Shown here in pieces: positions 36,289 to 44,754 of a DNA stretch of 64,000 nt. Made by a program: the position numbers and the translations under genes. Numbering within the stretch: the first letter of the stretch is position 1; every line of letters starts with the position of its first letter. A model generated the notes under the pieces. The model was not told where the DNA came from. It saw nothing but the letters and a program-made list of their open reading frames with translations, and did not search any database. Source of the stretch: Shimwellia blattae DSM 4481 = NBRC 105725 (GTDB taxonomy: Bacteria > Pseudomonadota > Gammaproteobacteria > Enterobacterales > Enterobacteriaceae); contig NC_017910.1 of NCBI RefSeq assembly GCF_000262305.1, positions 1,488,001 to 1,552,000 of the forward strand, read 5' to 3'.

Positions 36289-37554
36289 ATGTCCCCGAAA
36301 TTATCTATTATTATTACGTCATATAATATTGAAAAATATATAGGGGATAGTATTCAGAATGTAATAGATCAAACAATTTCAGATATTGAGATTATTATCG
36401 TTGATGATGGCTCCAGTGATAAAACTTGCGATATTATACGTGAGTATGCTGCTAAAGATAATCGGATTGTACCTATTCTAATGGGAGAGAATTCGCCAGG
36501 TGGAGTCGCAACTCCAGCTAATATAGGTATTGAAGCGGCTACTGGTGATTATATCGGGTTTGCCGATGGTGATGATTTGTATGACCCTACAATGTTTGAA
36601 AAACTCTATTTATCAGCAGAAATAAATAGTGCTGATATTGCTATGTGTAATTTTATGGAGTTTGAATCAGAGTCTGGGTTAAAAAATGCCCCTTTCGAGC
36701 CCGGATGGAATAAATTATCAGGTATATCATCTTTAGATATTCGTTCATCAGATAATAAGAAGATGGTTCTTGATTTACTACCAGTTCCATGGCGGAAAAT
36801 ATATAAAAGAGAGTTACTGGTTAACAATCACTTACTATTTCCTGTTGGTGACTATTTTTTTGAAGATAATGGTTTTCATTGGTTTACAACATTAAATGCT
36901 AATCGGGTTAGTTTTGTTGATGAGATTCTCTGTTTTCATCGACGTAATAGAGTCGGTCAGACTATGTCTGCCGGAGGTGAGCGTTTATTAGGAGTTTTTC
37001 ATCAACATGAAGTTATCTATAACTATTTAGTTGAAAAGAAATTAGTTTCGGAATATCGTGATTACTCACTAAATTGGTTGATAGGTCATTTGTCGTGGGT
37101 TCAACAAGAACTGAACCCAAAATTCTCACATCAATTCTATCAGATTATGATCTCACATATTAGTAAATATACTCAAGATGAGGTCAGGAAGTATCTTGCT
37201 AGTAAATATTATGATCGTAAAAGTATAGAGCTAGTAGTTTGCTTACTTAGGAAGGATGAAAAATTCTTCATTGAAATAATGAATGGTAAGCAGTCATTAT
37301 CTATAAAACAAAAGATTATATTTAACTACTATAAACTTGGTATGGTTGATTTTATATTAATGTCTATAAGACATTTGGTTTATAAAGTTAAGGGAGGGAT
37401 TAAATATAAACATGTATCAAATAATGAGCTTAGAAATTTATTATGGCAAAGTAATGAAAGAATAGAAAGATTAAATTCAAAAATTAATGATTTGGAAAGA
37501 ATTATTGAAACCGGTTTTATTCTGACAGAGTCAAAACTAAACAACAAAAAATAA
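36289..37554 (+). CDS. Family 2 glycosyltransferase with C-terminal coiled coil
   Basis: The 421-residue protein has a GT-A domain with LSIIITSYNIEKYIGDS, IEIIIVDDGSSDKT and the metal motif GFADGDDLYD (about residues 89-98). A middle helical region follows, then a short coiled coil at the end (about 385-415: RNLLWQSNERIERLNSKI). The RBS AAAGGA lies about eight bases before ATG 36289 and the gene follows the previous stop by one base. The tail suggests assembly with a partner, perhaps the next glycosyltransferase, which has a longer coiled coil. Confidence 0.82.
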   Translation: MSPKLSIIITSYNIEKYIGDSIQNVIDQTISDIEIIIVDDGSSDKTCDIIREYAAKDNRIVPILMGENSPGGVATPANIGIEAATGDYIGFADGDDLYDPTMFEKLYLSAEINSADIAMCNFMEFESESGLKNAPFEPGWNKLSGISSLDIRSSDNKKMVLDLLPVPWRKIYKRELLVNNHLLFPVGDYFFEDNGFHWFTTLNANRVSFVDEILCFHRRNRVGQTMSAGGERLLGVFHQHEVIYNYLVEKKLVSEYRDYSLNWLIGHLSWVQQELNPKFSHQFYQIMISHISKYTQDEVRKYLASKYYDRKSIELVVCLLRKDEKFFIEIMNGKQSLSIKQKIIFNYYKLGMVDFILMSIRHLVYKVKGGIKYKHVSNNELRNLLWQSNERIERLNSKINDLERIIETGFILTESKLNNKK

Positions 37555-37563
37555 TATATCTGG

Positions 37564-37600
37564 CTGCCGGAAGAATGCTCTCTTCACGGCAGATAATTTT
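37564..37600 (+). terminator. Weak hairpin between the two coiled-coil glycosyltransferase genes
   Basis: CTGCCG (37564) pairs with CGGCAG (37587), with AAGA/TCTT extending the stem inside, and ATAATTTT follows. It could attenuate transcription into the last glycosyltransferase gene or be a partial terminator. Confidence 0.45.
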
Positions 37601-37655
37601 ATATATTAGTTAAATAGCCTACATTTAAATCTACACTGCATCAGGATAAATGAAT

Positions 37656-39005
37656 ATGAATAACATACAACCTGCGGTTAGTGTTGTTATACCTATTTAT
37701 AATGCAGCATCTTACTTCCCTACTGTATTATCTAGAATATTAGAACAAACACTAGCCAATATTGAAATAATAATTGTTGATGATCATTCATCTGATACTA
37801 CTTTAGATATGATTGGTGAGTATGCTAAATATGATTCGAGAATTATTATTTTAAGTAACGATAATAATAATGGGGCAGGTGAATCACGGAATAAAGGGCT
37901 TCAGATAGCTACAGGCGAGTATATAATTTTTCTGGATGATGATGATCTCATTGCTGTCAACATGTTAGAGAAATTATATGCTACTGCATCAGCATGTAAT
38001 GCTGATATTGCTGTTTGTCGATCACAATTTATTGACTGGAATACAAGAAAAGTTACAGATACTCCATGGACTATTAGAGATGATTTATTACCATCAAAGT
38101 CGGTTTTTTCGGGGGGGGAGATAGAATCAGATTTCTTTCGGGCTTTTGTATGGTGGCCATGGGATAAGTTGTATCGCCGTGAAAGAATAATTTCTAGTGG
38201 AATTTTCTTTCAGGAAATAAGAACAAGTAATGATCTTTTCTTTACTGTTACTCAGATGCTCATGGCTAACCGAATAACTATTGTTTCTGATATTCTGATT
38301 GAACATGTGGTAAATAGAGCATGTTCTTTGGAAAATACACGAAATATCTCATGGCGATGTGCTATTGATGCTTTAGAGAAAGTTCGACTTTTTCTAGAGG
38401 AATATTCATTATACCCCAGGCGAAGAAAAGATTTTGTAAATTATGCACTCTCTTTTTTAAAATGGAATATTGATACCCTATCTGGTGATGCTTACAAATT
38501 ATTTTATGATTGTTCCAGAGAAACTATCGCTGCATATAAAATTGATAAAAATGAACTCTATGAACAAGAGCTTGTTATCTTTCTTGATGACTTACTACAA
38601 TTAAATTATTTTGAATATTTAATTAAGCTACGTGATTTTCTTTCGAAAAAATGTGGGTTGTTTGAAGGGGAATTAAATGATGTAAATGATGCACTGAAAG
38701 TTTCGAATGAAAATATAGAGAGGCTACATGATAATTTGAATAGTATCAATGAGCTACTTTCTTCGAAAGAGAACGATATCGAAATATTGAGATTATCCTT
38801 GGATACAGAGAAAAATAAAAATCATATTCTTCTATCATCATTGTCCACAGAAGAAAAAAAGAATGATATATTAAAGTTATCACTGGATTCGGAAATTAGA
38901 AAAAATACAATACTTCACGATCAAATTGAAGAGTATAAAGTACATATTAGAGATATAATGACGTCAAAAACCTGGCGTTATACTAAAGTCTTCAGAAGAA
39001 AATAA
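37656..39005 (+). CDS. Family 2 glycosyltransferase with long repetitive coiled coil
   Basis: Two in-frame ATGs (37650, 37656) exist; the second is better spaced from AGGA at 37643 and gives 449 residues. The GT-A domain has VSVVIPIYNAASYF, IEIIIVDDHSSDTT and metal motif IFLDDDDLI. After about residue 335 the chain becomes a long coiled coil that includes three tandem 14-residue units of the type ILxLSLDTEKNKN (about 375-416). It ends in a basic TSKTWRYTKVFRRK tail like those of other coiled-coil glycosyltransferases. The partner and sugar are unknown. Confidence 0.82.
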   Translation: MNNIQPAVSVVIPIYNAASYFPTVLSRILEQTLANIEIIIVDDHSSDTTLDMIGEYAKYDSRIIILSNDNNNGAGESRNKGLQIATGEYIIFLDDDDLIAVNMLEKLYATASACNADIAVCRSQFIDWNTRKVTDTPWTIRDDLLPSKSVFSGGEIESDFFRAFVWWPWDKLYRRERIISSGIFFQEIRTSNDLFFTVTQMLMANRITIVSDILIEHVVNRACSLENTRNISWRCAIDALEKVRLFLEEYSLYPRRRKDFVNYALSFLKWNIDTLSGDAYKLFYDCSRETIAAYKIDKNELYEQELVIFLDDLLQLNYFEYLIKLRDFLSKKCGLFEGELNDVNDALKVSNENIERLHDNLNSINELLSSKENDIEILRLSLDTEKNKNHILLSSLSTEEKKNDILKLSLDSEIRKNTILHDQIEEYKVHIRDIMTSKTWRYTKVFRRK

Positions 39006-39029
39006 TTTTGAAAACTAATGCAAATATGA

Positions 39030-39116
39030 ATGAATGTCGTTCCTAACCTGAATGCGGTGCGATGTTATGAGAATATCGCTTTTATCGGCAGTAGGTTTAC
39101 CGTTATTCTTAAATAG
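39030..39116 (+). pseudogene. Possible remnant of a GNAT acetyltransferase
   Basis: A 28-codon frame contains NLNAVRCYENIAF, which resembles the C-terminal acetyl-CoA-binding segment of GNAT acetyltransferases (N-x-x-A-x-x-x-Y-E-x-x-G-F). No upstream domain exists, so at most this is a fragment. Chance similarity cannot be excluded. Confidence 0.25.
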
Positions 39117-39282
39117 ACTGTTATCGCGCTTACTTTTTGAAACTTTCTGATTTTCAGCCATTAGCTATCATTATAAATGATGCTGTATGCCACTATTCCC
39201 ACTGTAATCATCCCTGCAAAGTGAACCATTCTCTTTTAGAGATCTTCCGACATACTGATTATGTCCTCCAGAGGAGATCGCC

Positions 39283-39405
39283 ATGCGTAAAGCCTGACTC
39301 ACCGAACACCAGATCATGCCGTTCTGAAGTCCGTCGAAGCCGGATGTACTGTCAGGGATGCGGTAAGTGTCAACGGAGTTATCACCCCTGACGTTTATTA
39401 TGCTG
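39283..39405 (+). pseudogene. Degraded IS3-family transposase orfA (5' fragment)
   Basis: An RBS-like AGAGGAG precedes ATG CGT AAA GCC. The frames read MRKA, stop, LTEHQI and then, one frame over, VLKSVEAGCTVRDAVSVNG. Together these match the start of IS3-family OrfA proteins (MRKARFTEHQIIAVLKSVEAG type). A stop codon and a frameshift within 15 codons, and loss of everything after about 40 codons, show decay. Confidence 0.7.
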
Positions 39406-39414
39406 CCTGCTTTT

Positions 39415-39482
39415 CCCGCTCCGGATTCAGCCTGTTTAAGAATCGCGATGATCTGGCTGTCGGTAAAACGTGATCGTTTCAT
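39415..39482 (-). pseudogene. Second IS3-family orfA fragment, opposite orientation
   Basis: On the minus strand, ATG 39482 opens a frame reading MKRSRFTDSQIIAILKQAES, the start of an IS3-family OrfA distinct from the one just upstream. Homology stops after about 21 codons, where it meets the other fragment head-on. Two elements have therefore inserted and been deleted here. Confidence 0.7.
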
Positions 39483-39741
39483 AGAAATCCTCCTGCATCA
39501 GGTTAGGAGAAAATTCCACTTATGCCTGCACCGGTTTTTCGGGAGGATTACCCCCCCTCAGGATGATTTTTCAGACAGGGTGACAACTATTCTGACATTG
39601 AGGACTCAGCCCAGAATAGTTTGAAAACCAGAACCTCGCTTAGAGCTGTGCCCACATTACGTGGGTAGGATCATGGCCACTGAACTTCGGATGATAGAAT
39701 CCCTCTTTATCTAGATTTATACTTACATCGAGTTCTTTGAT
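39483..39741. other. Insertion-sequence scar and spacer
   Basis: The rest of the 736-base gap between the glycosyltransferase and the minus-strand acyltransferase holds no gene that I recognise. It likely contains residual insertion-sequence ends near 39483-39560. No intact inverted repeats or target duplication could be identified by eye. Confidence 0.4.
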
Positions 39742-40752
39742 TTACTTAAATAGACTAGCTATCCGTTGTTTAAGATAACGATAAAGATAGTCATCAACGA
39801 ATCTGGCATATAAAAATGCGATCAAAATAGCACTTGAGGATGCCAGAATTAGAGATAGATAATTTTGTGGTAAGACAGAAAGAAAACCAGACACGATAAT
39901 TGATTCGTGTAGTAAGTATAGCGGAAAGCTGATATATCCTAAGAAGGAAAAAAAAGATGATGATAGTATTTTAGTGATATATGATCCTTCAGGAAGAAAA
40001 TCTGTAAATAAGAGAGGGATAAAAGCAATGAGTAGGAAAAAGTCTAAGCGACTTTTATTCAATGCATAGATTCCTGTTAGGCAGATAATTCCGCAAAATG
40101 TGATAAATATAAGGCTATATTTTTCACGAATAAAGGTTATTGCCATGTTATTTTTTGTGAGTTGGTAGCAAATAGATCCTATTAGCATTGAAAGAGCTGC
40201 AGTGGAGAAGGTCGGGGGGATACCGCTTTTATTCTTCAGATAAAGTACAATAAATGACATTGCAGCGATAATTATTTTAATGCTCAAACTTAACCGGGTA
40301 AAAATCAGCGGAATAAGTAAGGATGCCCAAAATTCAATGCTAATACTCCATGATGGCTCATTGATAAGCTGAAAAGAATAACTGGTAACTCCATGGAGAA
40401 ATAATATGTTTTTTATGTACGTGGAGATCATGAATATATCTGGGCTGGATACATATCCTCCATGGCGTTTATTATATAAATATACTAAAACCATCAAAGT
40501 GGTTGATATAACATGTAATGGCCACAGTCGGGCTAATCGGGTTAGCAGATATTTTATAAAGTTTCCGCCGGAATGAGCGTGAGTTAATACAAAACCACTC
40601 ATCATAAAAAAGTAAACCACACAAAGATAAGCGCCACTGAATGGACGAACCAGTGGCCATCCCATAAGGCTACCAAACATATGACTGAGCATAACCATTA
40701 CAGCTAACACACCGCGAATGCCATCGAGAGCAGTAAATCTTAAAGTAGACAA
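39742..40752 (-). CDS. Acyltransferase family 3 membrane protein
   Basis: The 336-residue protein begins LRFTALDGIRGVLAVMVMLSHM, the acyltransferase-3 signature, followed by YFFMMSGFVLTHAH and a C-terminal ISFPLYLLHESI motif. About ten hydrophobic segments are present. It is not closely similar to the acyltransferase at 34190 beyond family motifs. It is transcribed toward the insertion-sequence scar and separately from the glycosyltransferases. Surface-glycan acetylation is likely; the target is unknown. Confidence 0.82.
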   Translation of the reverse strand: MSTLRFTALDGIRGVLAVMVMLSHMFGSLMGWPLVRPFSGAYLCVVYFFMMSGFVLTHAHSGGNFIKYLLTRLARLWPLHVISTTLMVLVYLYNKRHGGYVSSPDIFMISTYIKNILFLHGVTSYSFQLINEPSWSISIEFWASLLIPLIFTRLSLSIKIIIAAMSFIVLYLKNKSGIPPTFSTAALSMLIGSICYQLTKNNMAITFIREKYSLIFITFCGIICLTGIYALNKSRLDFFLLIAFIPLLFTDFLPEGSYITKILSSSFFSFLGYISFPLYLLHESIIVSGFLSVLPQNYLSLILASSSAILIAFLYARFVDDYLYRYLKQRIASLFK

Positions 40753-40928
40753 ATCATAAACCTTCTACAGTGACGCTAAAAAAGACAGGCAGTATATTAT
40801 CAGTAGAAACATCTATAATACATTTTATATTTATGTGATTTAATTTGAGAAACTCACAAAAATAATTGACTTTTTATGTCACATGTGAAAATGGTTTTTT
40901 TAGTGGTTATAATTTAACCTTTTTATAT

Positions 40929-40959
40929 GAAAAAGAGTCCTGACCTTCTATCAGAACTC
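40929..40959 (-). terminator. Intrinsic terminator of the his operon
   Basis: On the minus strand GAGTTCTGA / TCAGGACTC forms a nine-pair stem followed by five T residues (40934-40930). It lies about 40 bases after the hisI stop and closes the operon. The remainder of 40753-40999 shows no gene. Confidence 0.75.
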
Positions 40960-40999
40960 GTTTTCATAATGTCACTCATTAACATAAAAGGGATATTAA

Positions 41000-41611
41000 C
41001 TACCGGTGCCGCCCCTCTAAATTCCCAATCACGTCCCCGAGGCTAAGCCCCTGATCCTGCAACAGCACCAGCAGGTGATACACCAGGTCAGACGCCTCAT
41101 TCTTCAGCTCAAACTTATCCTGCACCGTTGCCGCCAGCGCGGTTTCCACGCCTTCTTCACCCACTTTCTGGGCAATACGCTTAGTCCCGCTGGCATACAG
41201 CCGGGCGGTGTATGAGCTTTCCGGATCTGCCGTCTTGCGCGCAGCCAGCAACTGCTCCAGCTGATACAGAAACAGCCACTGAGGTTGCGCCCCGGCGAAG
41301 CAACTGGAAGTGCCTTTATGGCAGGTGGGCCCGATGGGGTTGACCAGCGCCAGCAGCGTATCGTTATCGCAGTCCGGAGTCAGACTCACCAGATTAAGAA
41401 AATGGCCGGAGCTCTCGCCCTTGGTCCACAGTCGCTGCTTCGTACGCGACCAGAATGTCACCTTGCCGGTCTGCTCAGTCACCGCCAGCGCTTCCTGATT
41501 CATATAGCCCAGCATCAGCACCTCGCCGGATTCTGCATGCTGCACCACCACCGGCAGCAGTCCGTCGGTTTTTCCCCAGTCCAGTTGTGCCCGCTGTTGT
41601 TCTGTTAACAC
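41000..41611 (-). CDS. hisI: Phosphoribosyl-AMP cyclohydrolase / phosphoribosyl-ATP pyrophosphatase HisI (HisIE)
   Basis: This bifunctional enzyme does steps 2 and 3 of histidine synthesis. The 203-residue protein has the cyclohydrolase domain (about 1-110) with metal-binding DCDNDTLL and GPTCHKGTSSCF, then the pyrophosphohydrolase domain with KVGEEGVETALA and ASDLVYHLLVLL. The start is GTG at 41611, overlapping hisF by seven bases. It is the last his gene before the terminator. Confidence 0.96.
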   Translation of the reverse strand: MLTEQQRAQLDWGKTDGLLPVVVQHAESGEVLMLGYMNQEALAVTEQTGKVTFWSRTKQRLWTKGESSGHFLNLVSLTPDCDNDTLLALVNPIGPTCHKGTSSCFAGAQPQWLFLYQLEQLLAARKTADPESSYTARLYASGTKRIAQKVGEEGVETALAATVQDKFELKNEASDLVYHLLVLLQDQGLSLGDVIGNLEGRHR

Positions 41612-42381
41612 TGTCGAATCTCCACGCCATGCTGAGCCAGATACAGCTTTAGCTCTGCAATATTAATAATTTGTTTATGGAACACCGAGGCTGCCAGCGC
41701 CCCGTCTACCTGCGCTTCCTGGAACGCCTCCAGAAAGTGCGCCATCGTACCGGCACCACCGGAAGCAATCAGCGGCACTTTGCATTTTGCGCGCACTTTT
41801 TTCAGCTGCGCCAGATCATAACCATTGCGCACGCCGTCCTGGTTCATCATATTCAGCACTATCTCACCAGCACCGCGCCGCTGCACTTCCTCTACCCAGT
41901 CCAGGGTCTCCCACTGGGTAATGCGGGTGCGGGATTCATCCCCCGTATACTGGTTAATGTGGTATTTCCCGCTGGTCTCATCAAACCAGGTGTCGATACC
42001 TACCACAATACACTGCACCCCGAAGCGATCCGCCAGCCGGGTAATCAGCTGAGGATCGGCCAGGGCAGGGGAGTTCACCGAAATTTTATCCGCCCCGAAA
42101 GAGAGGATCTGCGCCGCATCGTCGATAGATTTGATCCCCCCGGCCACACAAAACGGAATATCGATAACCTCAGCCACCCGGGAGACCCAGCTCTTGTCCA
42201 CCACCCGGCCATCACTGGAGGCGGTAATATCGTAAAACACCAGCTCATCTGCGCCTTCTTCGGCGTAGCGTTTTGCCAGCGGCACAATATCGCCAATAAT
42301 TTCATGGTTGCGAAACTGCACGCCTTTCACCACCTGGCCGTTACGCACGTCCAGACAAGGGATTATCCGTTTTGCCAGCAC
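41605..42381 (-). CDS. hisF: Imidazole glycerol phosphate synthase subunit HisF
   Basis: HisF is the cyclase half of IGP synthase; it uses ammonia from HisH to make IGP and AICAR. The 258-residue TIM barrel begins LAKRIIPCLDVRNGQVVKG (catalytic D11) and has the second catalytic aspartate in LNMMNQDG (about D130) and the GGAGT phosphate loop. The start is GTG 42381, overlapping hisA by 19 bases. Confidence 0.97.
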   Translation of the reverse strand: MLAKRIIPCLDVRNGQVVKGVQFRNHEIIGDIVPLAKRYAEEGADELVFYDITASSDGRVVDKSWVSRVAEVIDIPFCVAGGIKSIDDAAQILSFGADKISVNSPALADPQLITRLADRFGVQCIVVGIDTWFDETSGKYHINQYTGDESRTRITQWETLDWVEEVQRRGAGEIVLNMMNQDGVRNGYDLAQLKKVRAKCKVPLIASGGAGTMAHFLEAFQEAQVDGALAASVFHKQIINIAELKLYLAQHGVEIRQC

Positions 42382-43097
42382 TGGATTGCCTCCGTTACGC
42401 TGAATTTACCTTCCAGCAGGGCGCGACCGGTAATCACCCCGCTCACACCGCTGCCGCGCAGGGCCGCAATATCCGCCAGTGAACCAATACCGCCGGAGGC
42501 CTGGAACCCCACCTGCGGGTAGCGGGCACACACCTCCTGATACAGGGCCACATTGGCCCCCGCCAGGGTACCGTCCCGGGAAATATCGGTACACAACACA
42601 TGCTTCAGGCCAGAGGGCAGGAACTGCTCCACCACCTGCTCAAGGGTCACGCCGGATGTCTCCTGCCAGCCGCTGACCGCCACGCGTTTTTCGCCGTTCT
42701 CAATTCGCACATCCAGCGCCAGCACCAGGGCATCAGCCCCGAAGCGGCTAAACCACTGGCCCACGCGCTGAGGATCTTTTACCGCCGTGGAGCCCACCAC
42801 CACCCGGCTGACACCGGCAGCCAGCAGGGCCGCCACATCCTCTTCGGTGCGCACACCGCCCCCCACCTGGACCGGCACGCTGACCCCGGCCACCAGTTTG
42901 GTTAACAGCGGGATCTGGCGACGGGCCGGATCTTTCGCACCGGTCAGGTCAACCAGGTGCAACACCTGCGCCCCCCGGGCCTGGTAATCCTGCAGGCGGG
43001 GGAGCGGATCGCTGCCGTAATCCCGCTGTTGGGCGTAATCACCCTGGTGCAGGCGCACCACGGTGCCGTCAATTAAATCAAGCGCCGGAATAATCAT
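42363..43097 (-). CDS. hisA: ProFAR isomerase HisA
   Basis: HisA performs the Amadori rearrangement of ProFAR to PRFAR. ATG 43097 gives 244 residues beginning MIIPALDLIDG (catalytic D7); a GTG one codon upstream is less likely. The second catalytic aspartate is in LCTDISRDGTLAG. The start shares one base with the hisH stop, consistent with coupled translation. Confidence 0.97.
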   Translation of the reverse strand: MIIPALDLIDGTVVRLHQGDYAQQRDYGSDPLPRLQDYQARGAQVLHLVDLTGAKDPARRQIPLLTKLVAGVSVPVQVGGGVRTEEDVAALLAAGVSRVVVGSTAVKDPQRVGQWFSRFGADALVLALDVRIENGEKRVAVSGWQETSGVTLEQVVEQFLPSGLKHVLCTDISRDGTLAGANVALYQEVCARYPQVGFQASGGIGSLADIAALRGSGVSGVITGRALLEGKFSVTEAIQCWQNG

Positions 43098-43687
43098 CAC
43101 ATCTCCAGGAAGTTTTTCAGAAGCCGGGCGCCTGCCGCACCGGAGCGTTCCGGGTGAAACTGTACGCCGTAAAAATTATCTTTCTGTACCGCCGCCGTGA
43201 AAGGCTCACCGTACTGGCAGTGGGCGATGGTCGACTCATTGACCGGCATGGCGTAACTGTGGACAAAATAGAACCAGGCCCCTTCATCAATACCGTTAAA
43301 CAGCCGGCTTCCGGCTTTGGGGACTATCCGGTTCCAGCCCATATGGGGCAGGGGCAGGCCACAGTCGCGCATTTTTTCCACCGGCGCGTCGATGATCCCC
43401 AGGGTATCAATGCCATCACTTTCATCGCTGCGGCTGCCCAGCAGCTGCATCCCCAGGCAGATCCCCAGCACCGGCTGGGTACAGGCTTTGATCATCTCAA
43501 TCAGCCCCCGCTCGCGCAGCTGCTCCATCGCCGCCCGGGCGGTGCCCACCCCGGGTAAAAATAATTTATCCGCATTCAGCACCACATCCGCATCACGGCT
43601 GACAAGCGGCGTATAACCTAAGCGCTGCACGGCCCACTTCACGGAAGAGAGGTTCGCACAGCCGGTGTCGAGGATCACAATGCTCAT
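43097..43687 (-). CDS. hisH: Imidazole glycerol phosphate synthase glutaminase HisH
   Basis: HisH hydrolyses glutamine and channels ammonia to HisF. With ATG 43687 the product is 196 residues. The glutaminase triad is visible: the nucleophilic cysteine in LGICLGMQLLG (about C77), and His and Glu in VQFHPERSG. A GTG one codon upstream is in frame but the ATG overlaps the hisB stop (TGATG) and matches the family start. Confidence 0.97.
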   Translation of the reverse strand: MSIVILDTGCANLSSVKWAVQRLGYTPLVSRDADVVLNADKLFLPGVGTARAAMEQLRERGLIEMIKACTQPVLGICLGMQLLGSRSDESDGIDTLGIIDAPVEKMRDCGLPLPHMGWNRIVPKAGSRLFNGIDEGAWFYFVHSYAMPVNESTIAHCQYGEPFTAAVQKDNFYGVQFHPERSGAAGARLLKNFLEM

Positions 43688-44754
43688 CACAGCACCCCTT
43701 TAGAAGAGGGCAGCACATCCCCCTCCACGCGGATAGCCTGGCGCAGGGTGCGGCCAAAGGCTTTGAACAGGCTCTCTACCCGGTGGTGATCATTTTTACC
43801 TTTGGTTTTCAGGTGCAGGGTCACGCCCATGGCGTAAGAGAGCGAGCGGAAGAAGTGCTCAACCATTTCGGTGCTCAGATCGCCCACCCGCTGGTAGTTA
43901 TATTCCGCTTTATATTCCAGGTGCGGGCGCCCGGAAATATCCAGCGCACAGCGCGCCAGGCATTCATCCATCGGCAGCACAAAGCCAAAGCGGTTAATAC
44001 CGCGTTTATCGCCCAGCGCTTTTTTCAGCGCCTCGCCCAGGGCCAGGCCGGTATCTTCCACCGTGTGGTGGTCGTCAATATAAAGGTCGCCTTTGACCTT
44101 CACCGCCATCTGAAACCCGCCGTGGGTGGCTATCTGATCCAGCATATGGTCAAAGAAGCCCACCCCGGTTTTAATTGTGCTCGGGCCTTCCCGATCCAGC
44201 CATACCTGGACATCAATCTGGGTCTCCCGGGTGTTACGCTCCACATGAGCATAGCGATCCCGGCGGGTGAGCTGCTCGCTGATGGCTTTCCAGCCCAGGG
44301 TGTCACGCTGGTAGCGCAGCCCCTGGATGCCCATATTCTCCGCCAGTTGCAGATCCGTCTCCCGGTCGCCAATCACATAGCTGCGGGCGCGGTCCATCAC
44401 CCCCTCGGCCAGATACCCGGTCACCAGCCGGGTTTTCGGCTTCCGGCAGTCGCAGTTATCCGCCGGAAAGTGCGGGCAGATCAGCACATCGTCAAACACC
44501 ACCCCCTGGGAGGTGAAAATCTGCATCATCAGATTATGGGGGCCGTTAAAGTCCTCCTGGGGAAAACTGTTGGTGCCCAGGCCATCCTGGTTGGTTATCA
44601 TCACCAGCCGGTATCCGGATTGCTGCAGCTTCAGCAGGGCCGGGATCACCTCCGGCTCAAAGGCCAGCTTGGCCATGCTGTCCACCTGGAAATCTTCCGG
44701 TGGCTCTGCAATCAGGGTGCCGTCGCGATCAATAAAGAGGTACTTCTGGCTCAT
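43687..44754 (-). CDS. hisB: Histidinol-phosphatase / IGP dehydratase HisB
   Basis: This bifunctional enzyme has an N-terminal HAD phosphatase (FIDRDGT with the two catalytic aspartates, zinc-binding CPHFPADNCDC) and a C-terminal IGP dehydratase domain (from about residue 167, with metal-binding DDHHTVED and a second KNDHHRVES motif). ATG 44754 gives 355 residues, the enterobacterial length, and overlaps hisC by four bases. The frame continues upstream inside hisC without homology. Confidence 0.97.
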   Translation of the reverse strand: MSQKYLFIDRDGTLIAEPPEDFQVDSMAKLAFEPEVIPALLKLQQSGYRLVMITNQDGLGTNSFPQEDFNGPHNLMMQIFTSQGVVFDDVLICPHFPADNCDCRKPKTRLVTGYLAEGVMDRARSYVIGDRETDLQLAENMGIQGLRYQRDTLGWKAISEQLTRRDRYAHVERNTRETQIDVQVWLDREGPSTIKTGVGFFDHMLDQIATHGGFQMAVKVKGDLYIDDHHTVEDTGLALGEALKKALGDKRGINRFGFVLPMDECLARCALDISGRPHLEYKAEYNYQRVGDLSTEMVEHFFRSLSYAMGVTLHLKTKGKNDHHRVESLFKAFGRTLRQAIRVEGDVLPSSKGVL

